Notes: a model not told the origin generated them from the letters alone. Positions 27,325 through 35,198 are shown, counted from the first letter of the stretch. The stretch is DNA of 64,000 nt from Janthinobacterium sp. 1_2014MBL_MicDiv (GCF_001865675.1 NZ_CP011319.1:4526001-4590000); one strand, 5' to 3'. Made by a program: numbers and translations.

Positions 27325-27623
27325 ACTTCCTCCATCACGCACTGCAGGGGATGCCCCGCCTTGCGCGCATGCGTTAAAACGAACTCCACTTTGGTACACG
27401 CTATATCTTTAGAGAACACGCCGCACACTCCTTTGCCGTAGCGATGAACACTGAGCATGATTTGCGTCGCCGTTTCACGGTCCTTGTTGAAATACTCCTG
27501 AATGATGGCCACCACAAATTCCATCGGGGTGTAGTCGTCATTGAGCAAGGCTACCTGGTAGAGCGGTGGCGGCTTCAGCACTTGCCGCTCCAGCAGGGTT
27601 TCTGTGTCGTGCTTGGTTGCCAT
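27321..27623 (-). CDS. clpS: ClpA adaptor protein ClpS
   Basis: N-end-rule adaptor of 100 residues that delivers substrates with bulky N-terminal residues to ClpAP. The pocket motifs YQVALLNDDYTPMEFVV and VHRYGKGVCGVFSKDIA are fully conserved, and the C-terminal HPLQCVMEEV is typical. The N-terminal extension (MATKHDTETLLERQVLK) is the flexible tail that engages ClpA. It is first of the clpS-clpA unit, divergent from the cold-shock gene. Confidence 0.96.
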   Translation of the reverse strand: MATKHDTETLLERQVLKPPPLYQVALLNDDYTPMEFVVAIIQEYFNKDRETATQIMLSVHRYGKGVCGVFSKDIACTKVEFVLTHARKAGHPLQCVMEEV

Positions 27624-27796
27624 ACGCTTATTCTAATGCTTTCACAGTGGTTGTCATGCGCAATATCTGCGCCTTTCCAATTGTTTTCAATCTTACGCGT
27701 TTTCTTAATACTGCGCAGATGGCGACCTTGCCGCCAAAATCAAGAGTTGCTTTTTTGGTCGTCGTGAAGAATTTGGCAATATCGGTGGAAAAGCGC

Positions 27797-27825
27797 TTGA
27801 CTTCATTATTTATTCCGCCAACAAT
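27797..27825 (+). promoter_or_regulatory. Putative cold-shock gene promoter
   Basis: TTGACT (27797-27802) and AACAAT (27820-27825) with a 17-base spacer. Transcription from about 27832 would give a leader of roughly 110 nucleotides, in keeping with the long leaders of cspA-type mRNAs. Confidence 0.45.
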
Positions 27826-27884
27826 GCTGTATCGACTGTTGCAGTAATGTACAGCTTGATAAGAAGTGAGACGTCGAGGAGGGG

Positions 27885-27900
27885 GCAAGAAGCTTCTTGC
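27885..27900 (+). promoter_or_regulatory. Terminator-like palindrome in cold-shock leader
   Basis: GCAAGAAGCTTCTTGC is a 16-base perfect palindrome followed directly by TTTT. In RNA it forms a six-pair stem with an AGCT loop and a short U-run, 45 bases before the start codon. It may act as an attenuator or thermosensor. Confidence 0.5.
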
Positions 27901-27944
27901 TTTTATGGCTCGTGTGATTTGTTTTAATTTTGAAAGTTCTTTTT

Positions 27945-28148
27945 ATGGCAACAGGTACAGTTAAGTGGTTCAATGATTCCAAAGGTTTTGGCTTCATCAC
28001 TCCAGATGACGGCGGCGAAGATTTGTTTGCTCACTTCTCCGCAATCAACATGAACGGTTTCAAGACCCTCAAAGAAGGTCAAAAAGTTCAATTCGAAGTC
28101 ACGCAAGGCCCTAAAGGCAAGCAAGCTTCCAACATCCAAGCAGCCTAA
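27945..28148 (+). CDS. cspA: Cold-shock protein, CspA family
   Basis: A 67-residue single cold-shock domain that binds single-stranded RNA and DNA and melts secondary structure. RNP1 is KGFGFITP and RNP2 is DLFAHFSAI, both intact, preceded by MATGTVKWFNDS. The ATG at 27945 is the family start; the TTG at 27930 is not needed. TGAAAG precedes it. It is followed by a strong bidirectional terminator and converges on icd. Several csp paralogues are usual in this group, so the letter A marks the family only. Confidence 0.95.
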   Translation: MATGTVKWFNDSKGFGFITPDDGGEDLFAHFSAINMNGFKTLKEGQKVQFEVTQGPKGKQASNIQAA

Positions 28149-28170
28149 GCATCGCCGGCCCTCAGATGTG

Positions 28171-28201
28171 AAAAACCCCGTTGTCAAACGGGGTTTTTTT
28201 T
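28171..28201. terminator. Bidirectional terminator, csp / icd
   Basis: AAAAACCCCGTT-GTCA-AACGGGGTTTTTTTT, a perfect seven-pair GC-rich stem with A- and T-runs between convergent genes. Confidence 0.92.
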
Positions 28202-28239
28202 CGTCCGCAGGATGCGCGCCGCGCACCCTGCCCCTGCCA

Positions 28240-29493
28240 TTACATGTGCTCGATCATCACGTCGCCGAAGCCGGAACACGACACTTGCGTCGCGCCTTCC
28301 ATCAGGCGGGCGAAATCATAGGTGACGCGCTTCGAGGCGATCGACTTTTGCATCGAGGAAATGACCAGGTCGGCCGCTTCCAGCCAGCCCATGTGGCGCA
28401 GCATCATTTCCGCCGACAGGATCAGCGAACCGGGGTTGACGTAATCCTTGCCCGCGTACTTCGGCGCCGTGCCGTGCGTCGCCTCGAACATGGCGACGGA
28501 GTCGGACAGGTTGGCGCCCGGCGCGATGCCGATGCCGCCCACTTGCGCCGCCAGCGCGTCGGAGATGTAGTCGCCGTTCAGGTTCAGGGTGGCGATGACG
28601 CTGTATTCGGCCGGGCGCAGCAGGATCTGTTGCAGGAATGCGTCAGCGATGGAATCCTTGACGATGATGTCGCGGCCCGTCTTCGGGTTCTTGAACTTGC
28701 ACCATGGACCGCCATCGATCAGCTCGGCACCGAATTCCTTTTGCGCCAGCGCATACGCCCAGTCGCGGAAGCCGCCTTCCGTGTACTTCATGATGTTGCC
28801 TTTATGCACAATCGTCACGGAAGGCTTGTCGTTGTCGATCGCATACTGCAGGGCCTTGCGCACGAGGCGCTCCGTGCCCTCGATCGAGACGGGCTTGATG
28901 CCGATGCCGGAGGTGGCCGGGAAGCGGATCTTGGTCACGCCCATTTCCTTGACGAGGAAATCGATCAGCTTTTTCGCGCCCTCGGAACCCTGCTGGTATT
29001 CGATGCCGGCATAGATGTCTTCCGAGTTTTCGCGGAAAATCACCATATCCGTCTTTTCCGGCTCTTTCACGGGCGACGGCACGCCCGTGAAGTAGCGCAC
29101 GGGGCGCAGGCAGACGTACAGGTCCAGCTGCTGGCGCAGGGCCACGTTCAGCGAACGGATGCCGCCGCCGACGGGCGTCGTCAGCGGGCCCTTGATCGAA
29201 ACGACGTAATCCTTCAGCACTTCCAGCGTTTCCTCGGGCAACCACACATCGGGACCGTACACATTCGTCGATTTTTCGCCCGCATAGATTTCCATCCAGC
29301 TGATCTTGCGCGCGCCGCCATAGGCCTTGGCCACGGCCGCGTCGATCACCTTGATCATGACCGGGCTGATATCGATGCCCGTGCCATCGCCTTCGATGAA
29401 GGGAACGATGGGATTATCTGGTACATTCAGCGAAAAATCGGCGTTGACGGTGATTTTTTTGCCGTCAGCAGGTACAGTGATATGTTGATACAT
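28240..29493 (-). CDS. icd: Isocitrate dehydrogenase (NADP)
   Basis: TCA-cycle enzyme converting isocitrate to 2-oxoglutarate and CO2 with NADP. The 417-residue chain has the E. coli-type layout. It contains PFIEGDGTGIDI, the phosphorylatable substrate loop GGGIRSLNVALRQ with Ser, LRPVRYFTGVPSP, the metal-binding NLNGDYISDALAAQVGG and the NADP segment ATHGTAPKYAGKDYVNP. The ATG at 29493 is preceded by CGGAG; the frame extends to 29586 but without homology. The Ser in the loop leaves control by an AceK-type kinase possible. A candidate operator lies upstream at 29674-29694. Confidence 0.97.
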   Translation of the reverse strand: MYQHITVPADGKKITVNADFSLNVPDNPIVPFIEGDGTGIDISPVMIKVIDAAVAKAYGGARKISWMEIYAGEKSTNVYGPDVWLPEETLEVLKDYVVSIKGPLTTPVGGGIRSLNVALRQQLDLYVCLRPVRYFTGVPSPVKEPEKTDMVIFRENSEDIYAGIEYQQGSEGAKKLIDFLVKEMGVTKIRFPATSGIGIKPVSIEGTERLVRKALQYAIDNDKPSVTIVHKGNIMKYTEGGFRDWAYALAQKEFGAELIDGGPWCKFKNPKTGRDIIVKDSIADAFLQQILLRPAEYSVIATLNLNGDYISDALAAQVGGIGIAPGANLSDSVAMFEATHGTAPKYAGKDYVNPGSLILSAEMMLRHMGWLEAADLVISSMQKSIASKRVTYDFARLMEGATQVSCSGFGDVMIEHM

Positions 29494-29673
29494 CGTGATC
29501 TCCGAAGTGGGACGCACCGTGGGCAGCCCTGGCGGCCCGGCGACGCGCTCTGCGGTTGCAGAGTTTACAAAAACAAGTCCGAACATGGCAGCAACAACGC
29601 ACTTTAGCAGGGAAAGAACACCCAGGCCATCACGGCCGCCATACCAAAGCGCCCCATCACAACGCCAGCTTAA

Positions 29674-29694
29674 GTCTTCTATAAGACATAAGAC
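29674..29694. promoter_or_regulatory. Candidate operator upstream of icd
   Basis: GTCTT-CTAT-AAGAC (29674-29687) is a dyad. Its right half is repeated at once as ATAAGAC-ATAAGAC (29681-29694). It lies about 180 bases before the icd start and 100 bases before the pseudouridine synthase, so it could serve either gene. Confidence 0.45.
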
Positions 29695-29792
29695 AAGTGT
29701 TTCACATTATGCACCAGTATCGTGCAGGGCGCCATGCTTTTGCGGCGCCAGCCATCCATCACCATCGTTTGCATCACTTATAGCCCATCCGT

Positions 29793-30356
29793 ATGCCACT
29801 CATCCTCTTCAACAAACCATTCCAGGTCCTGTGCCAGTTTTCGCCGCAGGAAGGCCGCGCCACCCTGGCCGACCATCTGACCATTCCCGGCATCTACCCG
29901 GCCGGCCGCCTCGACGCCGACAGCGAAGGCTTGCTGCTGCTGACCGATGACGGCCGCCTGCAGCACGACATCAGCCATCCCGACCGCAAGGAAGCCAAGA
30001 CCTACCTGGTGCAGGTGGACGGCGTGCCCGATGCGGCCAGCCTGGCGCGCCTGCAGGCGCCGCTGGACCTGGGCGACTTCATCACCAAACCGTGCAAGGC
30101 CGTGCGCATTGCCGAGCCGGACTGGCTGTGGCCGCGCGATCCGCCCATCCGCGCGCGCGCCGACAAGCCGACGTCGTGGCTGGCGATCACCGTGAAAGAA
30201 GGAAAAAACCGGCAGGTGCGGCGCATGACGGCCGCCGTCGGCCTGCCCACCCTGCGCCTGGTGCGCAGCGCCATCGGCCCCTTTTCCCTGGCCAGCCACC
30301 CGCTGATGCCCGGCGAATGGTGCGAAGTGCCGGCCGAAAATATTGGAAAAACGTGA
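29793..30356 (+). CDS. rluE: RluE-type 23S rRNA pseudouridine synthase
   Basis: Stand-alone RsuA/RluE-family pseudouridine synthase of 187 residues without an S4 domain, which favours RluE (pseudouridine 2457 of 23S rRNA in E. coli numbering). The catalytic Asp is in GRLDADSEGLLLLTDDG. The family also shows HPDRKEAKTYLVQVDG and the C-terminal KEGKNRQVRRMTAAVGLPTLRL. It is divergent from icd. The first residues MPLILFNKPFQVLCQF match the family start. Confidence 0.93.
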   Translation: MPLILFNKPFQVLCQFSPQEGRATLADHLTIPGIYPAGRLDADSEGLLLLTDDGRLQHDISHPDRKEAKTYLVQVDGVPDAASLARLQAPLDLGDFITKPCKAVRIAEPDWLWPRDPPIRARADKPTSWLAITVKEGKNRQVRRMTAAVGLPTLRLVRSAIGPFSLASHPLMPGEWCEVPAENIGKT

Positions 30357-30464
30357 ACGGGACAAGAAAATCCGCCTTTCCCAGCCAGTTTTTCCAATAA
30401 GCACTATTTATTTTTAGATAATGGAATAGAATCATCCTCACCTTCACATGACTGAAAAGGAAAG

Positions 30465-30749
30465 ATGATGATGAAAACAATGTTGGGCCTGCTGGCTTCC
30501 CTGCTGGCCAGCGCCGCGCTGGCGCAGTCGGGAGCGCAATTGCATGCATCGGCGTCCACCGATGCCAGCCATCCGCCGAAGCCGCCCGCATCCGCATCGA
30601 CCGACGCCTCCGCCTCGACGGATGCGACGCGCCCCGCCGCGTCGGCCAGGACCAGGGCTTCGGCCGGCACCGACGCGCCGCAACGCCTGATACCGAAGGC
30701 GCGCCGGACAAAGCAGCCGGCGAGCGCCGAAGGCACGCCGACCAAATAA
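30465..30749 (+). CDS. Small exported low-complexity protein
   Basis: A 94-residue protein: a signal peptide (MMMKTMLGLLASLLASAALAQ, ALA site), then a polar tail built of SASTDAS-like repeats. The repeats (ASASTDASHPP, ASASTDASASTDA) pass into a basic Arg/Lys end. GGAAAG just before the three ATG codons supports translation. The mature part is probably unfolded, periplasmic or secreted. I know no family for it. The composition (Ala, Ser, Thr, Asp and Pro) is partly a result of high GC, but the signal peptide and ribosome binding site argue for a real gene. Confidence 0.6.
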   Translation: MMMKTMLGLLASLLASAALAQSGAQLHASASTDASHPPKPPASASTDASASTDATRPAASARTRASAGTDAPQRLIPKARRTKQPASAEGTPTK

Positions 30750-30778
30750 GCCTGGCCCGCAGCCAGCCAGGGAAAAGC

Positions 30779-30810
30779 GGGTTGCGGCAACGCGCATGTT
30801 GCTGCAACCC
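30779..30810 (+). terminator. Stable hairpin after the small exported gene
   Basis: GGGTTGCGGCAAC, loop GCGCAT, GTTGCTGCAACCC: 13 RNA pairs counting one G-U. No T-run follows, so it is either a Rho-assisted terminator or a transcript-end stabiliser. Confidence 0.45.
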
Positions 30811-30897
30811 CACGCTTTCGCCATCGTCCGGCGCAATGCTTGACCATGCGTGCGCCAGCATGGCTTAATCGCCGCTTCGATTGCCAGCGCCCACCCC

Positions 30898-31350
30898 ATG
30901 AAAAATTCCCGCCGTAGCTACAGCCTTTTCCTTGTCCTGATGGCCGGCGCCGCCGGCGCCCTGGCGCAAACGCCGCAATGGAAGAGCGTGCAATTGTCGG
31001 CGGGCATGCATTTGATCCAGGCGGAAGTGGCTGCCACGGAAGCGCAGCGCGAGGAAGGCTTGATGTACCGCGACAAGATGCCGGCCAATGCGGGAATGCT
31101 GTTTGTCTTCGGCGCGCCGGCCACGCAATGCATGTGGATGAAGAACACGCCGCTGCCGCTGTCGGTAGCCTTCATCGATGCGGCCGGCAAGATCGTCAAC
31201 ATCGAAGACATGCAGCCGCACACGCTGGACAGCCATTGCTCAAGCAAAACCGTACCCGTACGCTATGCGCTGGAAATGCACCTGGGCTGGTTCAAGCAGA
31301 GAAATATCAAGCCGGGCATGAACATCGGCAACCTGCCGCCGGCGCGCTAA
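30898..31350 (+). CDS. DUF192 family exported protein
   Basis: A 150-residue protein of the DUF192 family: EVAATEAQREEGLMYRDKMP, GMLFVFGAPATQCMWMKNTPLPLSVAFID and the closing ALEMHLGWFKQRNIKPGM. An N-terminal signal peptide (after MKNSRRSYSLFLVLMAGAAGALA) places it in the periplasm. The function is unknown; the Trp-Met-Lys-Asn-Thr core is the family hallmark. The ATG at 30898 was chosen to begin at the signal peptide, although no ribosome binding site is evident. The frame extends to 30850. It converges on rpsT with a shared terminator. Confidence 0.9.
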   Translation: MKNSRRSYSLFLVLMAGAAGALAQTPQWKSVQLSAGMHLIQAEVAATEAQREEGLMYRDKMPANAGMLFVFGAPATQCMWMKNTPLPLSVAFIDAAGKIVNIEDMQPHTLDSHCSSKTVPVRYALEMHLGWFKQRNIKPGMNIGNLPPAR

Positions 31351-31430
31351 GCCCGCTCGCCGCGCCCGCGCCCTGCGTGCACGCTCACCCCAGACAGGGC
31401 AGATACCGCAGCAAACCGTCCGACCACGCG

Positions 31431-31463
31431 AAAAAACCCGCCAGAATGAATCTGCGGGTTTTT
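31431..31463. terminator. Bidirectional terminator, DUF192 gene / rpsT
   Basis: AAAAAACCCGC, 11-base loop, GCGGGTTTTT, between convergent genes. Confidence 0.85.
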
Positions 31464-31531
31464 GCTTTTCAACCAGTGCCAGCGTACCGGCACAGGCAAG
31501 GCCACCTTGGCGGCTTGCCTGCTGGCGAATA

Positions 31532-31798
31532 TTAAGCGGACAGTGCTTTCAAAGCAGCTGCCAGACGGCTCTTATGGCGAGCTGCCTTGTTTTTGTGGAT
31601 GATCTTCTTGTCAGCGATACGGTCGATGGTCGACACGGATGCTTGGAAGATTGCAGCAGCAGCTGCCTTGTCGCCGCCCTGGATCGCTTTGCGAGCAGCT
31701 TTGATAGCCGTGCGCAAGGTCGAACGTTGGGACGAATTGTGTGCGTTTTGCTTAACTGCTTGACGAGCGCGTTTGCGCGCTTGTGCGGTATTTGCCAT
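31532..31798 (-). CDS. rpsT: 30S ribosomal protein S20
   Basis: Primary 16S-binding small-subunit protein, 88 residues, all helical and lysine/arginine-rich. It begins MANTAQARKRARQAVKQNAHN and ends IHKNKAARHKSRLAAALKAL, both diagnostic. The ATG at 31798 has AGGAAA upstream; the longer frame to 31834 is not used. It is transcribed alone, divergent from murJ. S20 genes often regulate their own translation through the leader, and the leader here holds a palindrome (31831-31848). Confidence 0.97.
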   Translation of the reverse strand: MANTAQARKRARQAVKQNAHNSSQRSTLRTAIKAARKAIQGGDKAAAAAIFQASVSTIDRIADKKIIHKNKAARHKSRLAAALKALSA

Positions 31799-32105
31799 GG
31801 AATTTCCTAAAACAGGGTCAAAGTGCGTTTGCAAACATTAGTGTTTGCCAACCGGTGCGTTCTGTGCGTCTGCCGAACCATGTGTGCCAAACCAGTGCCT
31901 GTCAAACATTAGTGTCTGCGTAACAGAATTCTGTACAGCCTTCGATTATAGCGATATTTTCAAGCGGGGGCAAATCAAAAAACCGTGTGTGATGCCAAAA
32001 TCACCTGAAAATGGGGCTGGCAAGGGCATATCCGCAGCGAATCGGCAGCAATTGTTACCATATTTTAAGCGTTTGCCGCTACCGCGCCCGCTATAATCTG
32101 CCCCC
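31799..32105. other. rpsT / murJ divergent intergenic region
   Basis: About 307 bases with no gene. It contains two related copies of CAAACATTAGTGTNTGC (31832-31848 and 31903-31919) and AT-rich DNA near 31950-32090 that should hold the promoters of both genes. Confidence 0.6.
31831..31848. repeat. Palindrome GCAAACA-TTAG-TGTTTGC
   Basis: Perfect seven-base arms with a four-base centre, 33-50 bases before rpsT. An imperfect second copy lies at 31903-31919. It is either an operator or an RNA hairpin in the rpsT leader. Confidence 0.55.
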
Positions 32106-33653
32106 ATGAACTTGCTTAAAACCCTCGCCGCCATTTCCAGCATGACCATGCTGTCCCGTGTAACCGGTTTATTGCGCGAAAGCCTGTTCGCGCGCGCCTT
32201 CGGCGCCGGCGCCTACACGGACGCCTTCATCGTTGCCTTCCGCATCCCCAACCTGTTGCGCCGCCTGTTTGCCGAGGGCGCCTTCTCGCAGGCCTTCGTG
32301 CCCATCTTGTCCGAATACAAGAACCAGCATGGCCAGGAAGCGAGCAAGCAGCTGGCCGACCATGTGGCCACCACCCTCGTCTGGGCCACCCTGCTCGTGT
32401 CCGCCATCGGCATCGTCGGCGCGCCGTGGTTCGTGTATGCGATCGCCACCGGCCTGACCAAGGATGCGGGCGCCTTCGACGCGGCCGTATGGATGACGCG
32501 CCTGATGTTCCCTTATATTACCTGCATGTCGTTCGTGGCCCTGGCGGGCGGCATTCTGAATACCTGGCGCGAATTCAAGATCCCCGCGTTCACCCCGGTA
32601 CTGCTGAACCTGTCGTTCATCGCCGCCTCGCTATTCCTCGCCCCGCACCTGAAACAGCCGATCTACGCCATGGCCATTGCCGTGTTTGCCGGCGGCCTGC
32701 TGCAGGTGGCCATCCAGATTCCCGCCCTGATCAAGATCGGCATGCTGCCGCGCCTGTCGATCAATCCCGCCATCGGCCTGTCCGACGGCGGCGTGCGCCG
32801 CGTACTGAAGAAGATGGGACCGGCCGTGTTCGCCGTCTCGGCAGCGCAGATCAGCCTGATGATCAACACCAGCATCGCGTCGCGCCTGGCCGAGGGCAGC
32901 ATTTCCTGGCTGTCGTATGCGGACCGCCTGATGGAGTTTCCGACCGCCATGCTGGGCGTGGCCCTGGGCACCATCTTGCTGCCCAGCCTGTCGAAGGCGA
33001 ACGTGGACGGCGACAAGGTGGAATACTCGGCCCTGCTGGACTGGGGCTTGCGCCTGACCTTTTTGCTGGCCCTGCCCGCCGCCGTCGGCATGGCGACCCT
33101 GGCCACGCCGCTGATCGCCACGCTATTCCATTACGGCAAGTTTACGGCCGAATCCGTGACCATGTCGACGCAGCCGCTGGTGGCCTACAGCCTGGGCCTG
33201 GTCGGCATCATCCTCGTGAAGACGCTGGCGCCCGCGTTTTATGCGCGCCAGGACATCCGCACGCCCGTGAAGATCGCCATCGGCGTGCTGATCGCCACGC
33301 AGCTGATGAATTTGCTGTTCGTGCCCTATATCGCCGTGGCCGGCCTGGCCCTGTCGATCGGCCTCGGCGCCTGCCTGAACGCCAGCTTCCTGTACTGGGG
33401 CTTGCGCAAGCGCGGCATTTACCAGCCCAAGCCGGGCTGGGCCAAGTTCTTCCTGCGCCTGCTGCCGGCCCTGCTCGTCATGGGCGGCGTGGCGGCCTTC
33501 GGCGCCATGCGCATCGACTGGATCGCCATGCAAGCCCATCCGCTGCTGCGGGCCGGCACCCTGGCCCTGGTGGTGGCCGTCTGCGGCGTGGCCTACTTTG
33601 CCACCTTGTTACTCGTCGGTTTCCGCTTCCGCGACTTCAAGCGCAGCGCCTGA
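32106..33653 (+). CDS. murJ: Lipid II flippase MurJ
   Basis: MOP-superfamily membrane protein that flips lipid II for peptidoglycan synthesis. The 515-residue chain starts MNLLKTLAAISSMTMLSRVTGLLRESLFARAFGAG, typical MurJ/MviN, with the conserved Arg residues of the central cavity (MTMLSRVTG, FRIPNLLRRLFAEGAF). About 14 membrane helices are expected from the alternating hydrophobic segments. FVPILSEYK and SWLSYADRLMEFP also match. It is single, divergent from rpsT and ended by the terminator at 33744-33769. Confidence 0.96.
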   Translation: MNLLKTLAAISSMTMLSRVTGLLRESLFARAFGAGAYTDAFIVAFRIPNLLRRLFAEGAFSQAFVPILSEYKNQHGQEASKQLADHVATTLVWATLLVSAIGIVGAPWFVYAIATGLTKDAGAFDAAVWMTRLMFPYITCMSFVALAGGILNTWREFKIPAFTPVLLNLSFIAASLFLAPHLKQPIYAMAIAVFAGGLLQVAIQIPALIKIGMLPRLSINPAIGLSDGGVRRVLKKMGPAVFAVSAAQISLMINTSIASRLAEGSISWLSYADRLMEFPTAMLGVALGTILLPSLSKANVDGDKVEYSALLDWGLRLTFLLALPAAVGMATLATPLIATLFHYGKFTAESVTMSTQPLVAYSLGLVGIILVKTLAPAFYARQDIRTPVKIAIGVLIATQLMNLLFVPYIAVAGLALSIGLGACLNASFLYWGLRKRGIYQPKPGWAKFFLRLLPALLVMGGVAAFGAMRIDWIAMQAHPLLRAGTLALVVAVCGVAYFATLLLVGFRFRDFKRSA

Positions 33654-33743
33654 CCACATGCGCGGGGCATCGCAGCCTGCGCCCTGCCATAGCGGCGTAC
33701 TGCCTGCGGCCTGGCGCCCGGCCCGGCATACTGCGCAGACGAA

Positions 33744-33769
33744 AAAAAACCCGCCGAAGCGGGTTTTTT
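33744..33769. terminator. Bidirectional terminator, murJ / PEP-CTERM gene
   Basis: AAAAAACCCGC-CGAA-GCGGGTTTTTT, a perfect stem with a four-base loop between convergent genes. Confidence 0.92.
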
Positions 33770-33784
33770 CATTGCGGCGAAAGC

Positions 33785-34282
33785 TTAAGCAGCTTTCTTT
33801 GCGCGGCGGCGGGCGACGGCGCCCACCAGTGCCAGGCCACCCAGCAGCATGCCGTAGGTTTCTGGCTCAGGTACTGGCAGGGCCGATACGGAACCCAGGT
33901 ACTGGGCTTTTGCCAGGCCCGTCAGGCCGGTGACGTGCACCGTGTATTCGCCTGCAGCCAGCTGGCCGCCCCAGCTCAGGCTTTGGATGCCGGCTGCCGT
34001 GCTGTTGGTCAGGTTGCCGTAACCGAGCAGCGTGGCCGAGAAATCCTTGATCGCGCCTTCAACCACGGAGAACGTTTGCAGTGCGCCAAACGAGGTCGAC
34101 GATGGGGTGACCAGCTTGAAGGTCCAGAAATCGTCAACTGCGGTGTTCGCGGCAAACTTGGTGGTGATGGCCGACAGGGTGTCCGAACCCGATGGATCCA
34201 GGATACCCAGGTCGTACGTTGCTGCCGATGCGCTGAACGATGCTGCTGCCAGAATGCCTGCAGCGATAAATTTCAATTTCAT
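33785..34282 (-). CDS. PEP-CTERM protein, FxDxF-like
   Basis: A 165-residue exported protein. A signal peptide (MKLKFIAAGILAAASFSASA) and a C-terminal PEP-CTERM tag frame a small beta-rich domain. The tag is VPEPETYGM, a hydrophobic segment (LLGGLALVGAVA) and RRRAKK. Such tags are cut and processed by exosortase. The segment VDDFWTFKL resembles the FxDxF motif of a PEP-CTERM subfamily found at 56751 and 57408. AAGGGA precedes the ATG. Its promoter region shares an 18-bp element with the 57408 gene. It lies just beyond the end of the secretion operon. Confidence 0.9.
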   Translation of the reverse strand: MKLKFIAAGILAAASFSASAATYDLGILDPSGSDTLSAITTKFAANTAVDDFWTFKLVTPSSTSFGALQTFSVVEGAIKDFSATLLGYGNLTNSTAAGIQSLSWGGQLAAGEYTVHVTGLTGLAKAQYLGSVSALPVPEPETYGMLLGGLALVGAVARRRAKKAA

Positions 34283-34355
34283 AGTTTATCCCTTAAAAAG
34301 TAATTTATGGCTGCGATGCGCAGGCCACCAATAGTTTTAGTACCGAAAGTACTGA

Positions 34356-34373
34356 TGAGAATGGTAGCATAAA
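34356..34373 (-). promoter_or_regulatory. Shared PEP-CTERM promoter element, copy 1
   Basis: Plus-strand text TGAGAATGGTAGCATAAA, 74-91 bases upstream of the PEP-CTERM start at 34282. It matches 58027-58044 at 17 of 18 positions. On the minus strand it reads TTTATGCTACCATTCTCA, which contains an extended -10-like TGCTACCAT. Confidence 0.6.
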
Positions 34374-34508
34374 TGCACTAAAATACTTATAAATATTTTA
34401 TCGAAGTTTCATACGAGATAACTATTTTCAAGGTGAAATATTTGCCAGTATCGACCACTTTCCGCAGGAAAATAGTTGCTGGCACATCTATGCCATTTCA
34501 GCGCACTT

Positions 34509-35198
34509 TTATCGCGAGACTGCCATTTCGTCCGCATCGGCAGGCGCATCGGGTAGCTCGGCAGGCTGCGGCGGCTCCGGCGCCGGCTCTTCTTGCGGCG
34601 GGGAAATAGGCCTGGAAAACAACGGTGGCGCCGGCGTGACCGGCTGCACGTCCGCTGCGCCGCCAGGCGCAATGGTTCCTGGTGGCATGTTCATGGGCTG
34701 CGCCGGCGGCAGGGGCGCTTGCCCGCTGACCATGAAATGCCATTCCGACAGATGCGCCTTGCCTTCGAAGCCGGCGAAACGCGCCTCGAAGTTCCCCACT
34801 TTCAACGGCGCGGCCTGCGACAGGCTATGCACGCCGATGATGCCATTGCTGCCAGGCTGGTACAGCAAGCCCCATGTGGCGCGCCCCGTGATGGGATCGA
34901 CAAACAGCTTGCGCAAGTGGCGGCGCATGTGCGGCACGCGGGGGTCGCGCAGCAAGGCGGCCAGGCTGGGCGGCTGTTGCGGCTGGCCGGCAGGCGTGGC
35001 GGCCGCGTAGCTGAGCAAGGCATCGGAAAACTGCGCGCCGATATCGAGCAGCTCCTGCTCCGCCGCCTGGCGCTGCAACAGCGAACCCATCTTCAACCCT
35101 GCCGCCCCCACCAGGCCCAGTATCGCCACCACGATGATCAGGCTCAGATAGGTGAAGCCATGCTGGCGGCGCAGCGGGCGGGACGGCAAGGGGCGCAT
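34509..35198 (-). CDS. Atypical pseudopilin lacking Glu+5
   Basis: Last gene of the secretion operon, 229 residues. The prepilin cleavage site and helix are HGFTYLSLIIVVAILGLVGAAGLK. Position +5 is Ser instead of the usual Glu, as in GspK-type tip pseudopilins. The middle region (RVPHMRRHLRKLFVDPITGRATWG) matches prepilin-like proteins with a conserved Asp-Pro-Ile-Thr-Gly segment. The last 70 residues are strongly proline-rich (PAPPLFSRPISPPQEEPAPEPP) and probably unfolded. The ATG at 35198 lies five bases after the previous stop; the TTG at 35210 is unlikely. It may initiate or cap the pseudopilus. Confidence 0.8.
   Translation of the reverse strand: MRPLPSRPLRRQHGFTYLSLIIVVAILGLVGAAGLKMGSLLQRQAAEQELLDIGAQFSDALLSYAAATPAGQPQQPPSLAALLRDPRVPHMRRHLRKLFVDPITGRATWGLLYQPGSNGIIGVHSLSQAAPLKVGNFEARFAGFEGKAHLSEWHFMVSGQAPLPPAQPMNMPPGTIAPGGAADVQPVTPAPPLFSRPISPPQEEPAPEPPQPAELPDAPADADEMAVSR

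Larger units (their letters stand above)
27624..27944. other. clpS / cold-shock divergent intergenic region
   Basis: About 320 bases without a gene. It holds the clpS promoter region on the minus strand and, on the plus strand, a putative promoter (27797-27825) and a structured leader of roughly 110 bases ahead of the cold-shock gene. Confidence 0.6.

Noticed and set aside
27628..27888. 86-residue minus-strand frame between clpS and the cold-shock gene
   Set aside because: No ribosome binding site, no family likeness, and it covers the csp promoter and leader.
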